A DNA stretch of 22,347 nt from a virus: IMG/VR virus record IMGVR_UViG_3300031857_001525, positions 1-22,347 of that record; one strand, written 5' to 3'. Numbering within the stretch: the stretch's first letter is position 1; each line of letters starts with the position of its first letter. Positions 6,302 to 11,462 of the stretch are shown here, in pieces. The notes beneath the pieces are model-generated. The model was not told the DNA's origin. It was given only the letters and a program-made list of their open reading frames with translations, and searched no databases. The position numbers and the translations under genes are program-made.

Positions 6302-6455
6302 ATGGTTAGAGAATAGTATCTCTACTGCTCCTAATGAAATATCCTTGAATGGTATTAGAAATTGTATCAAGTGGTTTGCTCAAATGGAACCAACAGATGA
6401 ACAAATACTTGAGGAACTTTACCAATCTATTGAGAACAAGAAAAGATTTGTGTAA
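6282..6455 (+). CDS. 57-aa acidic helical protein
   Basis: I chose the ATG at 6282. A TTG at 6264 is in frame but lies deep in the previous gene. The product has a central NGIRNCIKWF helix and an acidic helix (TDEQILEELYQSIENKKRF). The 'tikwLe..l' opening and 'QAKEMEK..I' style of end resemble small phage proteins without known function. Its stop overlaps the next ATG (TAATG). Confidence 0.65.
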   Translation: MDTPTIKWLENSISTAPNEISLNGIRNCIKWFAQMEPTDEQILEELYQSIENKKRFV

Positions 6456-6619
6456 TGAACCACCTGATATATATTGCCCGTAAAAACGCTGTTAAAACTT
6501 GGAGGTCATACCCAAAGCCACCAAAAAATAGACTACAAAAACCAGTAATAAAACATGAAAGAAAAAATCCTCCTAATCTTATTTACCTTTTATTTTATAT
6601 TGTATTTGGTAAGCCTTAA
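6455..6619 (+). CDS. Possible 54-aa basic protein
   Basis: The ATG overlaps the previous stop (TAATG), and the frame fills an otherwise empty 100 nt. The product is basic and proline-rich (WRSYPKPPKNRLQKP) and ends in a hydrophobic stretch. However, its last 65 nt overlap the better-looking 30-aa membrane gene at 6555 in another frame. That hydrophobic end could simply be the shadow of that gene. Confidence 0.35.
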   Translation: MNHLIYIARKNAVKTWRSYPKPPKNRLQKPVIKHERKNPPNLIYLLFYIVFGKP

Positions 6620-6647
6620 AGAACGTAAAAAACTACTAAACGACTAA
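6555..6647 (+). CDS. 30-aa single-helix membrane peptide
   Basis: A classic tiny membrane peptide: MKEK start, hydrophobic helix at residues 5-20 (LLILFTFYFILYLV), then a strongly basic end (LKERKKLLND). The ATG follows an A-rich stretch and the stop lies 4 nt before the next gene. Too short for usual gene callers. No family is recognised. Confidence 0.6.
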   Translation: MKEKILLILFTFYFILYLVSLKERKKLLND

Positions 6648-6651
6648 AGCC

Positions 6652-6864
6652 ATGACAGAACTACAAAAACAATACATTGACCAGAACCACTCCAAAGAAC
6701 CAATATCAGTAATGGTAACAGACATTGGCTTAACCTACCTTCAAATATTAACTTACTTTAAGGAAATGGGATATGAGCCAAGAAAGAAAAGAAGTAGAAG
6801 GCATGAACATAGAACCCCAGCCAACTGCTTTGATGTAGATACCTATAACCCATCTACAATATGA
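6652..6864 (+). CDS. 70-aa HTH-like, basic-tailed protein
   Basis: The N-terminal half (ELQKQYIDQNHSKEPISVM to LTYLQILTYFKEMG) follows the pattern of small phage helix-turn-helix proteins in which 'is.ma.dlgls...V..yl...g' forms the recognition unit. A very basic patch follows (PRKKRSRRHEHR), suited to DNA contact. DNA binding is inferred, not shown. The stop overlaps the next ATG (ATGA). The last bases (ACCTATAACC...ACAATATGA) resemble the gene end at 8085-8108. Confidence 0.7.
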   Translation: MTELQKQYIDQNHSKEPISVMVTDIGLTYLQILTYFKEMGYEPRKKRSRRHEHRTPANCFDVDTYNPSTI

Positions 6865-6986
6865 AAGTTGCACTAAAGTACACCTATTCTTTATTTCAAT
6901 ATATCATACTACTATCTACCTATACTTGTTCTTTATTTATAGTATATAGTATGTTGGATATGGTATATTGTATATTATTTAATTAA
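6861..6986 (+). CDS. 41-aa hydrophobic peptide
   Basis: Starts at the ATGA overlap with the previous gene. The product is hydrophobic over residues 9-40 (Leu/Ile/Tyr/Val) with cysteines and tyrosines, and could span the membrane once or twice. The DNA is very AT-rich and grades into the non-coding stretch, so a chance frame is possible. Coupled start and membrane profile favour a gene. Confidence 0.45.
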   Translation: MKVALKYTYSLFQYIILLSTYTCSLFIVYSMLDMVYCILFN

Positions 6987-6991
6987 ATTCA

Positions 6992-7130
6992 GTATAAATA
7001 CTTAATATTAAATAATTAATTTAATTAACTTTACATTTTATTGATAACTACAAACCAGAAACAATATAAGATTGCGTATTTATACTTAATATTAATTAAA
7101 TTAATTAAATCAACTTTGTACTTTATTAAA
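6992..7130 (+). repeat. Imperfect tandem duplication, offset 84-85 bp
   Basis: GTATAAATACTTAATATTAA at 6992-7011 recurs as GTATTTATACTTAATATTAA at 7076-7095 (18 of 20 matches). After each copy an AATTAAT-rich run leads to AACTTT (7027 and 7112) and a further T-rich segment, at an offset of 85. The two units, about 50 bp each, flank the YKPETI remnant. Confidence 0.6.
7043..7069 (+). pseudogene. Remnant of a MKTAMQE-family gene 3' end
   Basis: In one frame the bases read D-N-Y-K-P-E-T-I-stop, matching the YKPETI end of the intact gene at 7866-8108. A 16-nt identity (AAACCAGAAACAATAT at 7052-7067 and 8091-8106) supports this. No start codon is available upstream. It looks like the tail of a deleted or displaced family copy. 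Confidence 0.5.
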
Positions 7131-7150
7131 CCAATTAAACCAATAAACCT

Positions 7151-7345
7151 ATGAACACATTTTATGTAATTAAAGACCTTCGTGATAACTCTTATGTTGC
7201 TTATGATTTAGAGTCGTATATGACTATAAGTTCTGCTTACGAATTTAATAGTGAACAAGATGCCATTGAATTTGCAGCAAATCACTTTGATTCCTATTCC
7301 AAATTTACAATAGAAAAAGTATATCAACTTAACCAAAACAAATAA
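7151..7345 (+). CDS. 64-aa hypothetical protein
   Basis: The order is strand (TFYVIKDLRDNSYVAYD), then strand/turn (MTISSAYEFN), then helix (SEQDAIEFAANHFD), then strand (KFTIEKVYQL), a small alpha/beta protein without cysteine or catalytic motif. The leader contains the 20-nt block at 7123-7142 identical to the one before 3885. This, and similar protein layout, hints that the two genes share an origin or a mode of expression. Confidence 0.7.
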   Translation: MNTFYVIKDLRDNSYVAYDLESYMTISSAYEFNSEQDAIEFAANHFDSYSKFTIEKVYQLNQNK

Positions 7346-7367
7346 AGAACCAAAACAAATAAAATCA

Positions 7368-7375
7368 TATATTTG
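7368..7375 (+). promoter_or_regulatory. -7 element directly before HNH gene
   Basis: TATATTTG, identical to the -7 of P1, ends 4 nt before the ATG at 7380. No TTG -33 is found at the right distance. With the usual 5-8 nt from this element to the transcription start, the transcript would have almost no leader. Confidence 0.5.
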
Positions 7376-7379
7376 CATT

Positions 7380-7862
7380 ATGATTAATTATAGGCAAATA
7401 TGGATTAAAAAACATGGCAAAATACCAATTGATAACAACGGTAGAAGCTATGAAATTCATCATATTGATGGGAATAGAAAGAATAATTCAATTGAAAACT
7501 TGGTTTGTATTAGTATTGATGAACACTACCAAATTCATTTAAAAAATGGCCAAATACACGCTGCTAATTTAATTGCAAATAGAATGAATAAACAATTATT
7601 GACCGGACATCATTTTACTGATGAGGTAAAAAAGAAAATAAGTGATTCAAAAAAAGGTAAATTAAAATCTGAAACTCATAAACAAAAAATGAGTGATGCT
7701 AAAAAGGGTAAAATTTTTACTGAATCACATAAACAAAATTTAAAAAAAGAAAAATTGAAGTTAACTTGTCCAGTTTGTGGACTTATTGGTGGCGCTAATG
7801 CAATTAAAAGGTTTCATTATGATAAATGCGGTAAACCATATATATTTAAACGTAACAAATAA
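7380..7862 (+). CDS. Free-standing HNH homing endonuclease with NUMOD3 motifs
   Basis: Residues 24-44 carry the HNH nuclease core (YEIHHIDGNRKNNSIENLV, with H27-H28, D30, N32, N36). Two NUMOD3-type DNA-binding repeats follow at about 79-93 and 99-112 (TDEVKKKISDSKKGK; ETHKQKMSDAKKGK), then a probable C-terminal zinc finger (C130, C133, H146, C150). The family makes a nick or break at a target DNA site so that its own gene is copied in. The genes on both sides are intact, so it sits between genes and not in an intron. It has its own -7 element, separating it from operon expression. Confidence 0.92.
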   Translation: MINYRQIWIKKHGKIPIDNNGRSYEIHHIDGNRKNNSIENLVCISIDEHYQIHLKNGQIHAANLIANRMNKQLLTGHHFTDEVKKKISDSKKGKLKSETHKQKMSDAKKGKIFTESHKQNLKKEKLKLTCPVCGLIGGANAIKRFHYDKCGKPYIFKRNK

Positions 7863-7865
7863 CCT

Positions 7866-8108
7866 ATGAAAACAGCAATGCAAGAATTAATTGATGAATT
7901 AAGAAGTTTAGCTTTTACTGAATGTCATATAAGTATGGGAGCTATTATGCTTACGCAAGGACACATTGACGAATTAGAAGAAAAATATCTTAAGAAAGAA
8001 AAAGACCAAATTATATCTTCTTATAATGAACCTCTATGGATTACTGATAAACCAAATGTTAAAGCAGAAGAATACTACAACCAAACCTATAAACCAGAAA
8101 CAATATGA
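7866..8108 (+). CDS. MKTAMQE-family small protein, copy 3 (80 aa)
   Basis: Third member of the family with 5762 and 5960: MKTAMQELIDELRS start, KYLKKEKDQIISSY middle, and EEYYNQTYKPETI end. The inserted middle (residues about 17-38, TECHISMGAIMLTQGH) is unique to this copy. It starts 3 nt after the HNH gene, and its stop overlaps the next ATG (ATGA). Soluble and helical, function unknown. Confidence 0.8.
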   Translation: MKTAMQELIDELRSLAFTECHISMGAIMLTQGHIDELEEKYLKKEKDQIISSYNEPLWITDKPNVKAEEYYNQTYKPETI

Positions 8109-8500
8109 AAAAGAAACCAATACATAAGTTTAATGGAGGCATGGGTGCTACCTTATGCCATCATTGTAGAGTTATAATAAACACAGGAATGACAGATGAC
8201 ATATACTGTAAGGATTGTGCTGACAACAAGGTAACTTACCATAACAGATACAGAGATAAGATAATCTTTGAACATAATGGAGATGAAGTTATTATGACAG
8301 GTGGTTCATGGATGCGGTATGGTATAGCAGATGATGATAGTATTAATATGGTAGACCCATCAGGTGGGCCTTATATTGAGTTAGGTAATAACCTTAACTA
8401 TTTTTTTCCTAAAGGAGAATACCAAGACCTTATCGTAGAATCTATTAGGTTAAAAGATGGGGAAGGAGAAGCCACAACAGTTATATTTAAAATTAAATAA
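8105..8500 (+). CDS. 131-aa protein with N-terminal zinc ribbon
   Basis: Residues 7-38 hold HKFNGGMGATLCHHC ... IYCKDC, with C18/C21 and C35/C38 forming a four-cysteine zinc ribbon. I recognise this HKFNGGxGAxLCxxC block from many Bacteroidota phage proteins of unknown role. The C-terminal 85 residues form a separate, likely beta-rich domain (KIIFEHNGDEVIMTGGSW ... TTVIFKIK), so the gene looks like a fusion of a common ribbon with another module. It overlaps both neighbours (ATGA and TAATG). Confidence 0.85.
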   Translation: MKKKPIHKFNGGMGATLCHHCRVIINTGMTDDIYCKDCADNKVTYHNRYRDKIIFEHNGDEVIMTGGSWMRYGIADDDSINMVDPSGGPYIELGNNLNYFFPKGEYQDLIVESIRLKDGEGEATTVIFKIK

Positions 8501-8571
8501 TGGTAGTAATACTACTAATTTTGGCTGCATTTTACTTCCTACTTTGGCTAACTTTATTACATATTTTGTAA
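8500..8571 (+). CDS. 23-aa membrane peptide
   Basis: The ATG overlaps the stop of the zinc-ribbon gene (TAATG). The product is hydrophobic from residue 2 to 23 (Val/Ile/Leu/Ala/Phe, with Trp), one membrane helix with almost nothing else. It is too short for standard gene calling, but the coupled start and pure membrane profile are suggestive. It is the last frame before the repeat-bearing gap. Confidence 0.45.
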   Translation: MVVILLILAAFYFLLWLTLLHIL

Positions 8572-8582
8572 AGTACTACCCT

Positions 8583-8733
8583 TACTTTATGTAAACTATA
8601 AGAGCAACATACTGCACTTTTTGTCGCTAAAGTCCTTTACACGACACTTTTTAGTACGTATATGCGTTTTATTACACTTTATGCACAACCGAATGTGCAC
8701 TTATTACTCATAATTGTACGTATATGCGTACAA
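8583..8733. repeat. Phased CACTTT motifs, direct repeat and two hairpins
   Basis: CACTTT starts at 8615, 8645 and 8675, exactly 30 bp apart, with wider agreement A-N-N-R-CACTTT-(T/A)-T-R. Related TACTTTATG (8583) and CACTTATTA (8698) flank them. GTACGTATATGCGT occurs at 8654-8667 and again at 8716-8729. Two perfect inverted repeats are present: TGCACA/TGTGCA (8682-8699) and TTGTACG/CGTACAA (8714-8733). The region could be an operator, a replication start, or encode a small structured RNA. Confidence 0.6.
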
Positions 8734-8742
8734 AAAACATAA
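8662..8742 (+). CDS. Possible 26-aa peptide within the repeat region
   Basis: A frame of 26 codons ends 3 nt before the ATG at 8746 and includes a hydrophobic run (VHLLLIIVRICV). It lies inside the repeats and hairpins, so a chance frame is as likely. It is listed because the neighbouring tiny membrane peptides have the same style. Confidence 0.2.
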   Translation: MRFITLYAQPNVHLLLIIVRICVQKT

Positions 8743-8745
8743 ACT

Positions 8746-8853
8746 ATGATAAAAATAATCCTTATTGCCGTCTACCTTATTGCCTTATTCTTATTTGTAA
8801 AGGATATGTGTAAAGCCCCATTGGTAAAAATAGATGAAGATGATGTCTATTAG
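8746..8853 (+). CDS. 35-aa membrane peptide at the convergence point
   Basis: Residues 2-18 are a hydrophobic helix (Ile/Leu/Ala/Val/Tyr), followed by KDMCK and an acidic tail (KIDEDDVY). It is probably a one-pass inner-membrane peptide. It is the last + strand gene. Its stop (TAG, 8851-8853) overlaps the stop of the convergent minus-strand gene (TAA, 8852-8850). The leader contains the CGTACAA hairpin arm. No family is recognised. Confidence 0.55.
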   Translation: MIKIILIAVYLIALFLFVKDMCKAPLVKIDEDDVY

Positions 8854-9206
8854 TGCTTAACTGGTAGTTGCTTTTTGTCTATGAATTTGTAGATAAACTC
8901 TGCTATGTGACCTGATAACCATGCTCCAGCTTCATCATCTACAATACCTCTGTCACTTTTTATTACATTAACCATGTGATAGTTTTCATGTGATAGGGTA
9001 TTGTGGCTTAAATACTTTTGCTCTATAATCATGTAGTAGACATCTATGTCTGGGGTGATAACTGTACCTTCTGCATCTCCTTCAAACATCTGCCCCATTT
9101 TATGCTTTTTGTATACTTTATTAGCTTCATTTATTAATGAATCTGTAATAATAAGTACCACCTTGCATCCGTAGGTAGATATTTTTAGTGTAGATGTTAG
9201 TTTCAT
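8850..9206 (-). CDS. HExxH metalloprotease-like phage protein (118 aa)
   Basis: The core is SHENYHMV, an HExxH zinc motif (H73, E74, H77), followed by an acidic DDE (90-92) that could give the third ligand as in short zincin-type peptidases, then a helix ending FIYKFID. No signal peptide or membrane helix is seen, so action in the cytoplasm is likely. I recognise the layout (KYLSHNTLSHENYH...) from many Bacteroidota phages, where it is unannotated. The substrate is unknown. It is last in the lysis operon and coupled to DUF3310 (TAATG). Confidence 0.85.
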   Translation of the reverse strand: MKLTSTLKISTYGCKVVLIITDSLINEANKVYKKHKMGQMFEGDAEGTVITPDIDVYYMIIEQKYLSHNTLSHENYHMVNVIKSDRGIVDDEAGAWLSGHIAEFIYKFIDKKQLPVKH

Positions 9207-9427
9207 TAGTCCTCATTTATTAGTCTGTTAATATACCAAACTGCCTTTTTTAAATCTTCCTTCCCACCTTTACGTTTCCATCTCCAAAGATACTTAATTG
9301 CGTTACCAGTAGCAAATGCTTCTTTCCCATCTAATCCTTTTACTGCTTCTTCAATAGCATCTATACATTCTATATTACCAGCATTATAATGTACTGGATG
9401 GTCTACCTTAGATAATTCTTCCGTCAT
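9206..9427 (-). CDS. DUF3310 protein (73 aa)
   Basis: The sequence shows the typical DUF3310 features: VDHPVHYNAGNIECIDAIE near the N-terminus, a FATGNAIKYLWRWKRKGG centre, and a KKAVWYINRLI end. This family is widespread in phages and often labelled nucleotide kinase-like, but that role is not well established. The start at 9427 overlaps the end of the phosphoesterase gene by 20 nt, and the stop overlaps the next ATG. The full length agrees with the family core. Confidence 0.9.
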   Translation of the reverse strand: MTEELSKVDHPVHYNAGNIECIDAIEEAVKGLDGKEAFATGNAIKYLWRWKRKGGKEDLKKAVWYINRLINED

Positions 9428-10406
9428 GAATAGCTATGTTATTTACCTTAAAATCTCCATTTTTCTCTACTAATATATGGGCAAACCCTAAATTATGCTT
9501 AGTACCATGTGGGTCGTAATCGGGCGCTAAAGTACAAAGGCACCCGACTGACCATGTACCAATTGTTTCACCCTTCAATGTCTTTTCAACATGGTGGCTA
9601 GTGGTATGTACGTGGCCAATGATTGCATTTGATTTTACACGTAAAAATAACCCTCTAGCTGCATTTACAGGAGCAAATACCCCACGAATCATTGTATGTC
9701 CATGGTGCATCTGTAATTTTCCAGCCATTAAAACAACGTGCTCTGCAAAGAACTTTACACCTAACTCATCAAGCTTCATTCTTTGTGGAAGATGATAGTA
9801 CTCATCACTAAACAAAATAGGAGCTTTCTTTATTAAGTATCGCTTAATCCATGCGTCATGATTGCCCTCAATCCAAAAGAATTTGGCTTTAGGGAACTGG
9901 AACTTTAGGTATTCTATAAATTGTTTTGCATATTCAAACCATGTTCTAACATCATCAAGGCCCGGCGGTGGCGCATCATGGCTTGTAAATGGTGTATTAT
10001 CCAATATATCACCTCCCAGAACAATGCAATTCACATCATTCTTTTTACCATATTCAACTGCTAATTCAATAGCTTCATTGTCTTGGTTAGGTATGTGAAC
10101 ATCAGAAAGCCAAAGAATGTTATTACACTCTTTAGGTAGAATTTGAAACTCTCTTTCCTTGCAATTTGAAGGAGGTAATTGTGGTTTATGTTCCATCATG
10201 TTTCTTGTTAGTTTTCTATTTTTCCCACCCATTGCACCAGTAATAGTTCTAATCATTGTTCTGGCAACTTCTGGATTATCAAACAAATGAGGATGTCTTT
10301 CAAATGCTATCTTTCCCAAGTTGGCTTTAGAACTATTAGGGAACTCTAATAAAAGCTCCCTGATTACTTTATTCTTTACTGTTGGCCCTGTGTGTTGATT
10401 TGGCAT
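9408..10406 (-). CDS. Calcineurin-like metallophosphoesterase with N-terminal HTH-like region (332 aa)
   Basis: All motifs of the two-metal phosphoesterase fold are present: SDVH (D102, H104), GGD (D133), EGNHD (N182, H183, D184), HHGH (H235, H237) and GHVH (H265, H267). Residues 1-75 form an extra helical, basic region with a winged-helix-like pattern that could hold DNA. The family cuts phosphodiester bonds in nucleic acids or nucleotides. In phages such enzymes are thought to process DNA, but the substrate here is not known. It overlaps the endolysin stop (TAATG) and DUF3310 (20 nt). Placement in a lysis operon is notable. Confidence 0.9.
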   Translation of the reverse strand: MPNQHTGPTVKNKVIRELLLEFPNSSKANLGKIAFERHPHLFDNPEVARTMIRTITGAMGGKNRKLTRNMMEHKPQLPPSNCKEREFQILPKECNNILWLSDVHIPNQDNEAIELAVEYGKKNDVNCIVLGGDILDNTPFTSHDAPPPGLDDVRTWFEYAKQFIEYLKFQFPKAKFFWIEGNHDAWIKRYLIKKAPILFSDEYYHLPQRMKLDELGVKFFAEHVVLMAGKLQMHHGHTMIRGVFAPVNAARGLFLRVKSNAIIGHVHTTSHHVEKTLKGETIGTWSVGCLCTLAPDYDPHGTKHNLGFAHILVEKNGDFKVNNIAIHDGRII

Positions 10407-11026
10407 TACGCTAAGGTATTATGGAATAAATCAAATTTCTCCTGTCGGTCAGAAAGCCCATGGGTACCTCCATTTACTCTTTTTGTTACTGCTAATACTA
10501 CATCATGGCTGTGGCCTTTGTCACATATATCCCATAGTTTATTTTTATGGAAAAAGAAAGCTGCTGAAGTAAGCGGATATTTGGTAGCCACTAAATCAGG
10601 ATTGGCCATAATATCATCATCTACAAATTTATCAAATGCTGCGTAATTATCTCGGCCTGTGAGCTGAATGTAGCCAGCTCCCTTATATTTCCAACCATCT
10701 CCACTAGCTTCATCTCCATTACCCATTCTATTAGCATAAACTCTATTAGCTATCTTTTCAGGTTGGCGTGCGTATTTATTAGCTAATTCTTTGTCGGGTG
10801 TTTTACCGTCTGCTTTTTTAAAATACTTACCAAAAATATTCAAAAGTCCATCAGCAGAATAGTTTAAGTTTTCTCTTACTAATTTAAAATTACCGCTTTC
10901 ATGTGCGCACTGAGAAAGGAAATGAGATAGCTTTAACGGATTATCAATACCAAATTTTTCCATTATAAAAGGTATTTCCTCCATTACATTGGCAGGAATT
11001 TTTTTAGATAACGATTCTAGTTTCAT
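10406..11026 (-). CDS. GH19 chitinase-like endolysin (206 aa)
   Basis: Glycoside hydrolase family 19 signature: LSHFLSQCAHESGNF with the likely catalytic acid E43, a second Glu nine residues later (E52, RENLNYSA), then YANRMGNGDEASGDGWKYKG and GYIQLTGRDNY. The nine-residue spacing matches bacterial GH19 enzymes. Phage members cut the sugar backbone of peptidoglycan. There is no signal peptide, so release through a holin is needed, consistent with the LydA-like holin upstream. The single domain fills the whole length, with no separate wall-binding module. Confidence 0.95.
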   Translation of the reverse strand: MKLESLSKKIPANVMEEIPFIMEKFGIDNPLKLSHFLSQCAHESGNFKLVRENLNYSADGLLNIFGKYFKKADGKTPDKELANKYARQPEKIANRVYANRMGNGDEASGDGWKYKGAGYIQLTGRDNYAAFDKFVDDDIMANPDLVATKYPLTSAAFFFHKNKLWDICDKGHSHDVVLAVTKRVNGGTHGLSDRQEKFDLFHNTLA

Positions 11027-11027
11027 T

Positions 11028-11462
11028 TTACTTTATTTTTAAGTCTTTATTAATACCGATTGAGTATGCTCCAAAAGTTCCACCAAATGCACTTTGCGCT
11101 CCGTAGCTTAAAACGAAAGAGTAGTCTTTCTTCATTGGGATAGTATAATTGAAATCATACTCCATTGTTATGTCTTTATGGTGATAGAAGTAGCCTATTG
11201 CTGCACTAACACTAAAGTTTTCATAAATCGGGAATGTAGCCATAACCTCTTGATAGAAGTCCTTGCTATCCAAAGTCCACCATCCACTGTTAATACCAAC
11301 TGCTGTTTTCCCAAAATACTTTCCTACTTCAATAGTTGCGCCTATTAAATTCTTAGTATCACTTAATGGTGTGTTAAAAGCTACGTTTGGGGCAGCCATA
11401 ACATAATACTGGGCTTTACCCTTTAACGCAAAACATAAACATATTATTGCTATAAGTCTCAT
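11028..11462 (-). CDS. Small outer-membrane beta-barrel protein (144 aa)
   Basis: Residues 1-18 are a signal peptide ending KAQ before YYV, a cleavage form common in Bacteroidota. The mature part alternates polar and hydrophobic residues in about eight strands with aromatic ends (TFGAYSIGINKDL, FSVSAAIGYFYHH), like eight-strand barrels of the OmpA/OmpX type. It is exported to the outer membrane. The gene overlaps the previous one (ATGA) and lies just before the endolysin. By analogy with phage lambda Lom or with superinfection-blocking proteins it may alter the cell surface. This is inference only. Confidence 0.75.
   Translation of the reverse strand: MRLIAIICLCFALKGKAQYYVMAAPNVAFNTPLSDTKNLIGATIEVGKYFGKTAVGINSGWWTLDSKDFYQEVMATFPIYENFSVSAAIGYFYHHKDITMEYDFNYTIPMKKDYSFVLSYGAQSAFGGTFGAYSIGINKDLKIK

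Larger units (their letters stand above)
6987..7150. other. AT-rich intergenic stretch
   Basis: The 164 bases between 6986 and 7151 have no open gene. They hold an about 84-bp spaced duplication, many TTAATTAA-type palindromic runs and a short gene remnant (each listed separately). High AT content and repeats suit a regulatory or replication-start region, or a scar from gene rearrangement. No convincing TTTG/TAnnTTTG pair was found here. Confidence 0.55.

Noticed and set aside
7346-7870. HNH gene as part of a group I intron
   Set aside because: Genes on both sides are complete, and no intron core or split gene is visible.
9601-10646. Several + strand frames opposite the phosphoesterase and endolysin
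   Set aside because: The minus-strand genes have complete catalytic motifs, so the opposite frames are shadows.
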